64,000 bases of DNA from Perca fluviatilis (lineage: Eukaryota > Chordata > Actinopteri > Perciformes > Percidae): positions 11,285,778-11,349,777 of the forward strand of contig NC_053126.1 of assembly GCF_010015445.1 (NCBI RefSeq). The letters run 5' to 3'. Each line of letters starts with the position of its first letter. Within the stretch, counting starts at the first letter, position 1. Made by a program: the position numbers and the translations under genes. Positions 24,001-55,500 of the stretch are shown in pieces. The notes under the pieces were generated by a model. The model worked only from the letters and a program-made list of their open reading frames with translations. It was not told the DNA's origin and did not search any database.

Positions 24001-24649
24001 GTGGCAGGTCTCGGCTTCATGTCAGTGATCTGACAGTGTAGTCCACATCCCTGGGCTTTTTTTCTGCTATCTCTATTAAGCATTGATCATGATGACAATC
24101 TGCTAAGTGTTTTAAACTGCGAAAAAAAAGTGGGTGAACTTTCTTTTATAAACCAAGGACCCCTTACAAAATAGACATAGCCTATTTTTTACAATTCTAT
24201 AGACTTAGTTATGTGAAAAATCAACACAGGATAAATTTAGTAGACATGTACTAAACATATTTGCAAATTCTAAGAGTTATAGATTTGTTAGATTAGAACG
24301 TAATCTATGAACTATTATATTCATATTATTTGTTGAACTATGAAGCTTTTTTGTAAAAAAAATAAATGAATACTAATTTTCTATATCACGACAATTTAAA
24401 TGAATGAATCTGAAACCTTTTCACAGACCCCCACTTTGAGAATCACTGGTCTAACCTTCATTCTTAAAATTTAGGCAACAAAATTACTATCTGGACTTGT
24501 GGTCTTGTCAAAGTTCTACAAATGTATTTTGAGTTGGTTGTATTTCTGAGGAGGGGAGAGAGGGTCAAACAATCACACTAAAAAGCCAGACAAAAGTAAT
24601 GGAAGTTTGGAAAAAGACAATAGCTTCTCTTTTTTTTTTTAAACAGATG
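24001..24649. other. Intergenic stretch between sumo2 3' end and jpt1 promoter
   Basis: No exon or RNA gene is visible. The segment near 24420-24455 (CAGACCCCCACTTTGAGAAT) reads like a common interspersed-repeat end, but I cannot define an element. Confidence 0.5.
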
Positions 24650-24655
24650 TTTATT
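24650..24655 (-). terminator. sumo2 poly(A) signal
   Basis: TTTATT on the plus strand gives AATAAA about 570 nt after the sumo2 stop codon. It is followed on the minus strand by an A-rich stretch. Confidence 0.6.
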
Positions 24656-25222
24656 TAACTGACAGATCTCTTCAGGCTTCCCAAAATGTGAAGCATGGCC
24701 TAGTCAAATGATTGATCAAACATTTCTCTATACATTCACTACTATATAAAAATTTATAAAATCAAATATTTTTTTCTGAAGATAACAGAAACCAAAGCCC
24801 TAATCCCAAACTGTGTATACTGTTCCCTAAGTGATTGCCAGTCCCAAAATAGTACAGTTTAAGAACAGATTTTCTGGACACTAACCAAGCCCAGACCAAC
24901 AACATTTGACCAGAAAAAAGTCAGGTTTATTAATTCTTACTCTATCAACAGTCCTATATGTCTGCAACCTTGCAGAATAAGTCCTTAACATTTACCACAA
25001 TACAGCATGAACAAACAAAACCTTTGTGTGGTTTATATACAAAAACAGAAAAGTAACAAGGGCAATAATTCAAATACTATACAGCAGTTGTGTGAAGCAG
25101 ATAAACTTCTTCTGCATGGAATTTTGTTGAGACAATAGGAAAAGTTGCAAAGAAGCAGCCGCTGTGAATCACAGGCCCGGATGGTTGGTTATGTTAGGGA
25201 GGAAAATGGTGAAGCATGTTGA

Positions 25223-28200
25223 TTATATGAGGCCTCCTGTCTGTTGTTGAAACACATCAATTGTATCTTCATCTTCCATTTCCAACTGTGAAGAGAAAAA
25301 AAGTTATATAGGTATGTGGCACATGACTTTGATAAGCCTGACATTCTGTGCAATCTCTTTGCTACATTTCATACAGTTGGGCTGTATCATGTGTATTTAT
25401 TTATTGTGAATTTATTTATAAGACAAATTGGCAAAGTGTAAAGTGAGAGATGTATTGTAAGAGAGGGGGGGGGGGAGAGAGAGCCAGGAAAAAGCCAATC
25501 CCTGTCAAGATGTTGCAGTTACATGTTGTGAGCTCCAAGGCTGAGAATATATGCTTTACTCAAATTCAAATGTGTTGTTTGCATAGACAAAATAGCACAT
25601 ATTGCAGCCAAAATGAAACTGAAATTGTTTTTGGCTTTGATGACCACAGTGTGCTCAGTCAGTTGTGTCTACTCCAGCCATTCATTTCAGCAAGTATATT
25701 GGCATCTGTTTAAAGTGTCATATTCAACACAAGTTCGACAACATGGAATGTAAAACATAGTTTGTTGTGTTCCGACAGCCTGAGGCATCTCCATGCTCCC
25801 CACGTCAGTGTGTCCTTAGTCTATATCGACGACGTTCCACTTCCTGTATTGTTCAGGTGCCGCCGGAAATTTGGCCGGATGTCCTTCATTTTGGGCCGCA
25901 TGTCCGTCAGCTTCCGCTTTCTTTGTGTTGGCGTTCTAACCTCTGGTTTACTAAGGTTAACTGCTCCTCAGATCTCTGCAGGGTAGATCCAGACAGCTAG
26001 CTAGACTATCCATCCAATCTGAGTTATCTGTTGCACGACTAAAACAACTTTTGAACGTAGACGTTCCACCAAAACAAGTTCCTTCCCGAGGCTATTTTGC
26101 AGAGGCACCGTCATTCTGTCTGGGGCTTAGCACCGCCCAAGACTATTGTGATTGGTTTAAAGAAATGCCAATTAACCAGATCACGTTTTTCTCCCATCCC
26201 GGAATGCTGTGTGGACTAGCCAGACCCTCCTCTGCAGTGCTGTGGAGAAAGGTCTGACAAAGCGAGACTAGCGTGTCCTTAATTGTGATAACGCAGATGT
26301 GTGTTTGGTTTCAGCCTACAGACATTCCTACCACACACTGCTCACTGTGTGTGGTAGGAATGTGTGTTTTATTTTATCGGTTAGTGCCGGTATGTTCTAC
26401 AATTACATGTATCAAGACTTGGTCAGACACTGGACAGATTTTGACTTATACTTATTACTTTGCTTCCATCATGTATTTCACATTGTAGAATGAAAAAAGG
26501 GAATACCAAAAATCAAGAGCTACATAAGGAGCTTCCCCATGAAAGGGCATCAAAAAGGATTATGCATACTTTAATTGATAAGGGTGGCACAAGTCCATTA
26601 GCACAAGTGAGGACACATGAAGCGCATGAAGTACGTTTGAGCCCGCTATAAATTCCAGGCAAATTCATTGTCTGAAGGCTTCAAACTTACCTGTGATGGT
26701 GTGTCCGTCTCATTTATTGGCTGTCCATCAAATCTGAACCTGATTTGCCGCATTGCCAGTCCCTGGAAAGACAATCAAAACGTTTGATGTAAATGAAAGA
26801 CTCATTATCCACATTCATTTTCATAAATTGGAAAACAGACAATGCTAATCAGCTGACTTTCACCAACTCCTTGAACATTTCCGAGCCTAACAGAGGGAAC
26901 GAGGACAGTTCACACAAATAAATCACATGCTCAAGAGAACAGCAGCGTAAGGGGAAGACTTCAGTAAAGATTCTCATATGGTTTCAGTTGCTGTGGCTTC
27001 TACTTGATACATGAATGCAACATGTTCCAATGATTGTAGTAAGCACTTTCTCTAAATGTTTTCTTCCATGAACTTGAGGACCCCTGCAAGTTTACTCTCT
27101 CACAATGATGGCCTCCATGAGGTAAATGCATAAAACCACTGAGTTTTCTCTTTGTTTGTTTTTTAATATAGCTGAGTGGGTCTCAACAATTGATGGGTTA
27201 GCACTACCATTAGTAAACACTATATGTTTTCTACTTACAATATATAAAAACATTTATTTGTGTAGCACATTTCAAAGCAATGTTACAAAGTGCTTTACAG
27301 TCAGAAATACACAAGTATAAAACACATACCAGGACATTAAATTACAGTCATACTTTGGAAGAAAAAGTTTGATTTTTAAATGTCACAAAATTAATTACAT
27401 AAGCCACACACCCTAATTTAATTATTTTTAAAATGGGGTTGTGTAATTGATAGTTACTTGCTGTCTCATACAGCGCAAGTAGAGCATTTCATGGAAATCG
27501 GTATTCTGAAAGCCAAGAAAATAATCTAGATACTAAATCAATATTTTTAGTCAACTAAAGTCTTCATGTCAAATAAAAAACAGTTAAAACCAGATAATTC
27601 ATTAGGTAAGTTGGACTTATAAATTGCCAAGACATCAATACTTGTTTGCTTAGGGTTAACATTGCACTATTTAGAACGCTGTAAAACCAAAGCACAAATT
27701 ACAAGTCACTTCAAGCATGACTGATAAGTGTGAAAAGGCTGAAAATAATTGCTCTTATGGTAGTCTTTTTTGTCTTCAAACTAGATTAAACATGTGCATA
27801 CTTCAAAGATGCTGCTTTAAACCACCACATAATTCCAATAATAATTTCCATATGATGTAAATGCCGCATAACTTAGCAACATATCTCTTCTAAGCCTTGC
27901 TCCACACTGTCTACAGTTGGAAAGAGACTACAAGGCAGACATTTTGACATGTCACAGCAACTCAAGTGTAATTAATAACTTTAATAATAGCTGTAATACA
28001 TTAAGGTGTACCAGTTCCAAGGTTCCCAGTGCATACTGGCTCACTGACATTGCTGACTGGGACACATGAATGGAAGGCAGCCATTGTCAATGTTATTAGT
28101 TAAACCTGTGCTTTTTTTGACAAGTCAACATGTGTGCTGCACCACATGTCCTAAATTTGATTCACTGTTTGCACTTTGATTAAGGAAGTTCCCTTTGTCC

Positions 28201-31200
28201 TTTGTTCCTGAGTGCGTTGACTGAGTAGTTTATTCCATTTTATTTGATATTCCAAGTAATTGTAAAGTCTTATCTCTCTATTTATTTCTGTCACTATTAT
28301 GATCTATCTATCTAAGTCGGGATGTATTGATGTAGTAATGTGATTCAGAGTTGTTTATAGATTTCTGTATTCAAGAGAATGTGAGACTTTAATTTGTATG
28401 TACGCTTTCTTTCAAATGCAGACATGAAACCACTCAACTACATCTTACTCTGAAGAGAAAACAGAATAAATGCTTTCACATGGAACCTGCTGACTGCTTC
28501 TCCTTCTGTGCTCATATAAATTCAAGTCAAGTCCAGTGCATTCCTGTGAAATAACTTAATTATAGATTAATCTTAAATTACCAAGTGGCAGTACACACAG
28601 GAAAACACTCATTGACCTCTTCACATTATAGAAAATGATAGTCAAATGGCAGCATATGCAGTAATTGTGTTATTTGTTACCATTGGTTTAGGAAATAAAC
28701 CTATAACATCATCCTGAATGTTCACAATCAATCAGCTGTCTGCTGTTTGCTGATATTGTGCCATGCCCACCTGTCTATCGCAGTAGGCCTTCATGAGTTT
28801 GATGAGCGGCGTGTGTCTTTTGATCTTGAACTGCACTATAGATCCATCCTGACCTGCTACCTTCAGGTTTATGTGTTCATTGCTTTCTGTCTTGACTGCT
28901 TCCTGAGGGATGAAGTCAGAGAGAAAAAAAGCTGTTAACACAGCCACGCAGGAAACCAAAGCTGATTAATCAGTTGGACAAACAACAACAACAACAACAA
29001 CAACAAAGGTTAGGCAAGCTTGGATTTAGAAAAAACATGCAGATTTGATCAACTACAAACAATCAATATCCTGATTACAGCTCTACAGATGTAAAAAGTT
29101 GCATATTTCTCTCTGTTTTTTCAGGAGCTGCGATATAAGGCTCTGACACACCAACTTGACGGCTGACCTTCGGCAGAAAAGGTCTCCCTGAGTTGGTCAA
29201 AAAAGTGCCTCGGAACACATCGAAGCGACGCCGACTTGAGCGCAAGTTCTGCGTGTGCCCGAGACGTAATATGTCTCCATTACAGCAGGCGGCGCTAATC
29301 TGTATTGTCGCCCAAAAAATGAAAACTGGCAGCTGATTGAATGAACGCGTCTCGTGGGTCTGGCTTCTCTTCAAAGCCAGACCATAATGGCAGCTCGTCA
29401 TATTTTACGAAAATAGTTCACCGAAACGTGTTTCTGAAAACATTTTAAGCGAGAAATAGGCCGTGCAGTTGCTGAATCTGTCTTCATTTCAGATCGACAA
29501 AGGTCAGTTTAAAAGATTTTCGTCAGCTTTTGAGAGGCGTTCGTCACGCTCATCCCGCTCGTCATTTTCGGGTTCGCACTTAGAATAATTTACATTATCA
29601 AATAATAGACAGAGACCACTGAAGATATATTAAAATTAATTTTACTTGAGAACCCAACAAGGAGGCAGTTACAGTACTCACAGCATGAATACAGAAGTGA
29701 CCTAACCGTAAAGCTCTCTACAGCTGCTTTTTATAATAACAAGTGAAAATGTGATAAATCATGATACAGAGTAGAGATGCACGGATTGACCGGCTAGTGA
29801 CCGGAATTGGCTGATTTCCATGTCATCGGCCATGACCAGCAACCTGCCGGTCAGACATTTATGCCGGTCAAATGCACTTGGGCGCCACATGATTTACATC
29901 GCTCAGCATCACATGTGCACATGCAGGGTTTCCACTATATGCATGTAGCAACGGCGCACTGCCGCTCAATCAGCTGTTTATGAAATGTCATAAAGTCGTA
30001 ATTATACACGGCTCTGCAGAGCCGTCTGCTCTACTGATCTCAGGCGAACTGTCAGCCGCTCTCTCTCTCTCTCTCTCTCCCCTCTGAGGCTGAAAAACTG
30101 GAACATGAAAACTGCACTCACGCGGGTCCCGTGAAAAATGACAGCTAGGCCTACAGTTTATTGGAAAATAGCGTTGGGCACACTGACTTTGATGAATTTA
30201 CTGTTTATCAGACCCCAGATGAGACAAGAAGCTAACGTTAGCGAACGCTGTGGTCCCTCTGCATCTGACGCCCCGCTGCAGGAGACGCTGTATTCCTCCG
30301 ACACGCTGTATTAACGTTACTGTTTAAAACTCTTTTCAGGTTAGAGGGGATGCATACTGCTCAAAACCAACATTAAAAACGTAGTAATCTTCCGTTAAAT
30401 CATCTGCGGTACTCTAGGGTACCGTCTATTTGCTGGATTGTTCCAAGGTAACCGTCGGTAGCTAACGTTAGCAGATAAGCCTGTTGACAGCAACGGTAGT
30501 GTTCATATTTATGCACAATGACACATAAAGCAAACTTGCTAATAAAGGAACTACACGCTGTTTTCAGGTAAAGTTACTGTTGACGTTCAAACAGGCCTGT
30601 GTGTGTGTTTTGAGAAATATCTTTATACTGCAAGGCTATATTTATTTTATTTTTATTTGTTATTAATATATTATTTTATTGCCATTACCTGTTTTCCCTG
30701 TTTTCATACATACATGTTTAGTTTGCTAAATATATCACATTTGTTTAGTTGGATATTGGATGTGAATTTCCTTCTGCAATATTGCACTTTAGATGTGTGT
30801 GAATTTCCCACACCAGGAGTAATTTATATAGTTCTATTTTATAGCGATTGATTATCTGTTCAAAAAATGTTCTATGCAAAATGTAAAATGTTCTATTAAA
30901 GAAAAGATAGAAAATAAATATTTGTGTGTGCTGTAATGTGGTTAGAAAAAATGAAATCGGAATCGGCTAAAATCGGTATCGGCTGGTCAAACTCAATGAA
31001 AAATCGGAATCGGCCTATAAAATTGTAATCGGTGCATCTCTAATACGGAGTAGATGTCGTCTATTGTTATCTTGTCAGAGTCGATGACGTCTCCCCTATC
31101 TGGTCTGGGAGGGCATGCCCTCAGGAACATACCGTGCTTAGTCAAGGACAAGCAATGGCTCCATGTTATCTTGTTTAGAGTATTCAGTATAATATTATTC

Positions 31201-32306
31201 TATGCAAACAGTTTAATAATAACAAGAGAGGAAGTATGTAAATCAAAATTTCTCTAACAGCACTCCACCAATCAGATTGGCCATTGAGTCCGACTGCCCG
31301 CCTTCCAATTCAACAAGTCAAATCTGCCCAAATGAAGGCCGACGGCTCCTCCGACTGACGACGGCACGGAACACACGGAACAGACTCGAGTCACTGACCT
31401 CACCAGACTGTCCGACGGCCGATAATCGGGTTGGTGTGTCAGCGCCTTTGAGACCATCAGTTTGGACTCTTTTAGCCTAACTCATGATGGGCAACTGTCA
31501 TTAATTTTGACCTTTTAAAGATGAGTAATTGATTAATAATAAAAGATGAAGCATCCATAGTTAACTTGTTAAATGAAGAACTACAGATAACAGGTGCTTA
31601 CTTTAGAGTGGGTGAACTCTACCTCCAACATGCCATTAAGGAAATTAGGGCAGTATGAATATGTACTGTGAGACAATAGAGATTTGAGTTTGCTATAGAC
31701 TTTCTACCAAGGCAGACATCCCTTTAGTAGCCTACCTCTTTAGTAAATTAATTTTCATAAAATATATTTTGGCCAGACAGGCAGCATTGTTGAAAAAGAG
31801 GTATTCAGATCTTTTATTTGAGTAGTAGTAATACTACAGCGTAAAAATACTAACTAGTACAAAAGTAGCCTATTAGCATCTAAATATATTTATATTATAT
31901 CACTGGATTATTATTGATGCATTAATGTGTCCATCACTTTAATGTTACAGTTGGTAAAGGTGGAGCTCATTATACTGCTGGGTAGCTAAATCCATAAAGT
32001 ATAATCATGTATATGTTAGTGTTATCAAACAAATGTAGTGAATTAAAAAAAATACACTATTTCCCTCGGAGATGTAGTGAAGTAGAAATTTGCATAAAAT
32101 GGAAGTCAAGTTAAGTTGGTCTACCTGAGAAAAGGAAGTTACATTTTACCACTGACATCCGGATATAAGATAAATATCGAGATAAGAAGTTGCCCACTGC
32201 AATTTCAGTGGCATACCACATTAGTGGTAAACCACTGTGTAAAACTTTCTCCCACAAATGAACACTCATATGAGCTACTAACATCACAACATCATCACAC
32301 CATCTA

Positions 32307-32366
<60 letters not shown>

Positions 32367-32685
32367 GCGCGCACATACTGGTTGATGAATTGAGGCATGC
32401 ACTGAGGATGACACCAGCTGGTTGGCTGTGTGTAATCAAACAGAAAGCGATCTGCGCGCCTGTGGATGCGCGTTCACAAACCTTCCGGTCTGTTCAAAGT
32501 AGGTATAGCCATATGGGTATAGCTAGTAGTTGAATTTTAGCTCTCAACTTTATCAAGGTAAAACAGAACAAGTGGAAATGTCCGTTTTTTTTTTCTCTAA
32601 GAGCCCTTTTGCCACAGATCCAGTGAAATAAACTGGTATTTTGACACAATGTGGAGACACTCACCTTTGGTTTTTCATCAGCCAT
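25223..32685 (-). CDS. sumo2: Small ubiquitin-related modifier of the SUMO2/3 type
   Basis: Four exons, 32685-32665, 28902-28771, 26762-26691 and 25285-25223, all meet in phase 0 and encode 95 aa, the length of human SUMO2. Exon 1 gives MADEKPK. Exon 2 carries [20 protein letters not shown], including Lys11 in a VKTE site used for poly-SUMO chains. Exon 3 contains [19 protein letters not shown]. Exon 4 ends [18 protein letters not shown] proteases would cut after Gly92-Gly93 and release only Leu-Ile. The mature protein is conjugated to lysines in nuclear targets through the SAE1/UBA2-UBC9 pathway. Two places differ from the human SUMO2 I remember: [10 protein letters not shown] where human has TPLSKLMKAY, and the LI tail where human has VY. 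Introns 1 and 3 hold transposons. Orthology to sumo2 rather than sumo3 is supported by its position next to jpt1 and nup85. Confidence 0.95.
25819..26272. mobile_element. MITE-like element with 9-bp target-site duplication
   Basis: A 454-bp non-coding segment is flanked by the direct repeat GTGTCCTTA (25810-25818 and 26273-26281). The right end reads TTGTCAGACC on the minus strand after GCTAGTCTCGC. The left end (GTCTATATCGACG) is only a weak inverted match. It lies in sumo2 intron 3. The family is not certain; an 8-9 bp duplication points to hAT- or MULE-like transposition. Confidence 0.6.
26322..26363. repeat. Perfect short hairpin
   Basis: ACATTCCTACCACACAC at 26322-26338 is repeated as exact reverse complement at 26347-26363, with an 8-nt loop. 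It lies in sumo2 intron 3. Confidence 0.9.
28982..29006. repeat. (CAA)n microsatellite
   Basis: About eight CAA units, in sumo2 intron 1. Confidence 0.9.
29581..31259 (-). mobile_element. Candidate solo LTR inserted in the TIR element
   Basis: The direct repeat GCACT flanks the block (29576-29580 and 31260-31264). After removing the hAT inside it, about 400 bp remain. On the minus strand it starts TGTTAGAGAA and ends near AATTATTCTA. A 5-bp duplication and a TG start fit an LTR retrotransposon reduced to one LTR by recombination. The expected CA end is not clear, so the class is tentative. Confidence 0.5.
29772..31042. mobile_element. Non-autonomous hAT transposon, innermost insertion
   Basis: The ends are TAGAGATGCAC and, as reverse complement, TAGAGATGCACCGATTACAA. 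The 8-bp flanks are ATACAGAG (29764-29771) and ATACGGAG (31043-31050), one mismatch apart. Repeated CGGAATCGGC/AATCGG motifs lie near the right end and a (CT)n run lies at about 30058-30079. No transposase frame is present. Confidence 0.8.
32308..32366. repeat. (CT)n microsatellite
   Basis: Two (CT)n runs separated by a T run, in sumo2 intron 1 about 300 bp downstream of exon 1. Confidence 0.9.
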
Positions 32686-32689
32686 GGTC

Positions 32690-33618
32690 ACTCTTTTGGC
32701 GCTTCTCTATGCTGCCACACAAAGAATACGGGTGCGCGCACGTGCTCGTGCCCATTTAAATGATTCGAACCGAACGTGCGCGGCCACGCGCCATTGCGCG
32801 TCCACAGCACCGGGCTGTGAATGGCTACAGGCAATCACGAGGATGAGTCTGGTCATGGGCGGGAGAGTCTCATTGCGCGTTACAGGCTACAGGGGGCACT
32901 CAGCATCAAATGCACGCGCACAGCGGTGTTTTTCCTTTTGTTTGTTTTTTTACGTTTGTATGTTCAGTTATCCGATTATACAAAACGCACCCAGTGTTGC
33001 ATGGTTCAGTCGTCATCATCATTATACTGGACATTACACATACTGGGAATGTTGTGTTTGCACTTTCCCCCCATCTTTTTCTTCTATTGTTTTGTAACTT
33101 GTAACTTGAATCCCTGCGGCCATCTTGTTTTTCTGTCTGATGATGAAGATGCACTAACGCTGTATTATTTGAATATTTAAATATAAATAAACTGTGTATT
33201 TGCATACATCAAATCAAAAACACTGATTCTTTACATAATCTAGTGGAAATATGTGTGTTTGTGTGTGGATTATATAAAGAACATATTTTGAGAAATCATT
33301 GGTTCCCTATATTGTATCTGAACCCAGTTCCTCAGAGCTTAAGACGTATTGATTATATGTTATTAACAGATTTATTAATTGTGTAATTTGTTGTTATCTA
33401 TCTGTAAATAAAAACCACATGACCTGCCAAACAACAGATAGAAGCACAGGCAGGAGGAAGGCCAGCCCTTCCGTGACGTCATCACACCTGCGCCAGGGCT
33501 TTCGAATCGACTGAGGCGCGTAAGCAGCACTGCACCTGTAGTTCATGGCGTGGAGTGTTTATAACTGAATAGTTCAGTAGTCATTTATACGTTATTGCTT
33601 CGATAATATTGTTCCCTG
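32690..33618. promoter_or_regulatory. Head-to-head promoter region of sumo2 and nup85
   Basis: The start codons of sumo2 (32685, minus) and nup85 (33619, plus) are 933 bp apart. CpG-rich patches lie near both genes (about 32725-32900 and 33470-33540). A full cAMP-response palindrome lies on the nup85 side (separate entry). Human SUMO2 and NUP85 are also divergent neighbours, from memory. Confidence 0.6.
33474..33481. promoter_or_regulatory. CRE palindrome TGACGTCA
   Basis: An exact 8-bp CREB/ATF site lies about 140 bp upstream of the nup85 start codon, in a CpG-rich stretch. Position and exact match make it a plausible promoter element; binding is inferred. Confidence 0.55.
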
Positions 33619-42330
<8,712 letters not shown>

Positions 42331-42413
42331 ATGGTGACATTAAGAAGAAAAGCTCTTCTTTTGCATTTTTGTATTGTATATAAAGTTCAAGTAATCAAAA
42401 TGTGCTCTTTGAT

Positions 42414-42419
42414 AATAAA
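42414..42419 (+). terminator. nup85 poly(A) signal
   Basis: AATAAA lies 84 nt after the nup85 stop codon, followed by a T/GT-rich stretch (CATTGTTGT). Confidence 0.8.
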
Positions 42420-42507
42420 ACACTTTTCACGATGTACATTGTTGTAAAATCTGACTTTTAAGTAAGTTAAATAACCTCAGAACATCAGACATCCATCGAA
42501 AGAAATA

Positions 42508-42513
42508 TTTATT
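42508..42513 (-). terminator. gga3 poly(A) signal
   Basis: TTTATT on the plus strand is AATAAA for gga3. It predicts a 3' UTR of about 1.3 kb and places the gga3 end under 100 bp from the nup85 end. Confidence 0.65.
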
Positions 42514-43831
42514 TTTTTGATGTAGTGAACAAATGGCACATCATATAGTATGTACAGACCTAACACTCTCCCAACATCTACACGTCACTTGTTCACATAA
42601 CTTGTCATACAACAAACCAATAGGTACATTACACACTATGTACATTAAACACACACTTCTTCTGTACATCCCATATGATGAGTTTAGGACTACCAGAGAA
42701 AGGACCTAAGGGAGGTTTGGGTGGACTGATTTATGAAACTTTACTCACAGCACAGTTCCACTCTTTCCCACTGCTGAACACACAAGTTATCTGCCTGGTG
42801 ACAGATTTCCACTTTTTTCGAGCCAACAAATTTAGAGCTTTCAGTTCACATTTTCTAGGTTCAGTGATGCACTGAAATACTATTAACAGAACAGAAAGGA
42901 ATAAATATGACACCAATACTCAATACTGACACTGATAGAAGAGTAAACATCTTTTAAATTCACAACAAAAATATGGATACCCACTGCTAAAATCATGACT
43001 GAAATGCGGACAATTGCCGTTCATTTAAAAAAAAAAGAAAAAAAAGAAAATCATTTGAAATAAAACTCAGAATTGGACTTAGTAGACTGAAGTCATAATG
43101 ACATTTGTAATTAAAGAATGAACCATCTTAAGTGCAGTTGGTTGCCTTTACAGCACGACATTAAATACTGTTGGTCCACTAATCTAAAACAGGGCTACAT
43201 TAACTCGTATAATAGATAACCATGTCAAAAATCTTGATGGCTGAAATAATCAGTACAGTACTTTTTACTTAACGAATGAATGTTTCAGTTTACCTTCATC
43301 CGAAGACATGCCATTTTCAAATTCCTGGATATATTCAAGTATATTTTCTGTGGGCTAAGAAAGTACTCAGCCAGAGGAATAAATAAAAGCTTTTGTATCT
43401 GTAACTGTTGTATCTTAGGCTCTGTTTTTACAAACGTAATCTATCACATCAGTCAGGTCTGAGCTCTAATGCATTGGTTATTTATAGTACATTCAAATAT
43501 GTTAGGTTCATCTTGGGGAAAATCCATTAAAATATTATGTTAGTTCCATCGACTTGTAAACACCATGGCTGTTTTACTTGCCAGCTTTTTTCAGAAAAGT
43601 ATACAAGCACTATGTAAATACAACTTTTGTGTCTGCTGTTAGCTTCTCACTGCCTGTAACAACAATGGCCAAATTAACAACTATATGGAATGTGAAGCTG
43701 AAAGGCAGAGTGCAGCTGAATTTCTCCACCTTCCCCTTCTTTCTCTCTGGGGTAAATGTAAATATGCACACACCCCTTCATGGAGTACGAAGCAGCCTGT
43801 CCCTGCTAAGTGGCAGCAGGCCTGTACACTT

Positions 43832-52138
<8,307 letters not shown>

Positions 52139-52389
52139 AGCACTAAAAACACATTGTAAAAACATCGCTTGACGTCACCAGCGTGTGCACGAGAGTCCAA
52201 AATTATTGCTCGGATTTTTTTTTGTGTGGAAAAAGAAGAAACAGCATCTAACATCGAACCATTGTATTTTTTTTCGTTTCGCCTCGGTATTTCATTTAAA
52301 ATCTGCCAAATGAAATGCTAATGCTTTTATTCCGAAGGCATGTGCACGAGGTACTAACCTGGGGTCCTAACTGACTCCACATTTTCAAG
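52139..52389. promoter_or_regulatory. Bidirectional promoter of gga3 and mrps7
   Basis: Only 251 bp separate the gga3 start codon (minus, 52138) from the mrps7 start codon (plus, 52390). Both 5' UTRs and promoters must fit in this space or overlap. No TATA box is evident at a useful position. Confidence 0.7.
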
Positions 52390-55193
<2,804 letters not shown>

Positions 55194-55461
55194 AGAGAAA
55201 CCCCTCAGGACTGAAATTCAAATGTTTCAAAGACTGGACAGATGTGTTGGCCACAAAGGGTCACCGAAGATAACAGCTACACCTTTGTTTGTTGCTCGAA
55301 GTGCTTCTGTAAACGTTGAACATCGTGAAAATCCTTTGGTGGGAGGACTACACTGTAAAAAGTGCTATAGGATATCAGTGAAATATAAAGGTAACATTTT
55401 CACTTTTTGTATTGAGAAATTGCATTGTGTATATACAGTAGTTGTGCTCAGCTGTATTGTT

Positions 55462-55467
55462 AATAAA
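55462..55467 (+). terminator. mrps7 poly(A) signal
   Basis: AATAAA lies 269 nt after the mrps7 stop codon. Confidence 0.7.
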
Positions 55468-55494
55468 CACACAATTAAGGAAAATCTTCCAAGA

Positions 55495-55500
55495 TTTATT
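55495..55500 (-). terminator. Possible distal mif4gd poly(A) signal
   Basis: TTTATT on the plus strand is AATAAA for mif4gd. It would imply a 2-kb 3' UTR through 55501-57569. A closer variant, ATTAAA on the minus strand near 57023-57028, could be used instead. Confidence 0.45.

Larger units (their letters stand above)
29137..31448. mobile_element. TIR DNA element, copy 1, interrupted by later insertions
   Basis: The ends read AAGGCTCTGACACACCAAC (left) and, as reverse complement, AAGGCGCTGACACACCAAC (right). Internal text such as GAAATAGGCCGTGCAGTTGC and CGAGTCACTGACCTC is shared with the uninterrupted copy at 58031-58456. Removing the inserted block 29581-31264 restores a layout like that copy. 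It lies in sumo2 intron 1. No coding capacity is seen. The flanking TTA of copy 2 suggests a PIF/Harbinger-like source, but copy 1 shows no clear duplication. Confidence 0.75.

Noticed and set aside
26322..26363. microRNA precursor
   Set aside because: A 17-bp stem is too short for a standard pre-miRNA, and the stem sequence is GT-rich low complexity in part.
28982..29006. CRISPR-like or regularly spaced array
   Set aside because: It is a simple trinucleotide repeat. No array with unique spacers exists anywhere in the window.
32651..33205. Overlapping frames between sumo2 and nup85 (148 aa, 119 aa, 99 aa)
   Set aside because: No known domain. The region covers sumo2 exon 1 in antisense and the CpG-rich shared promoter, where long frames arise by composition.
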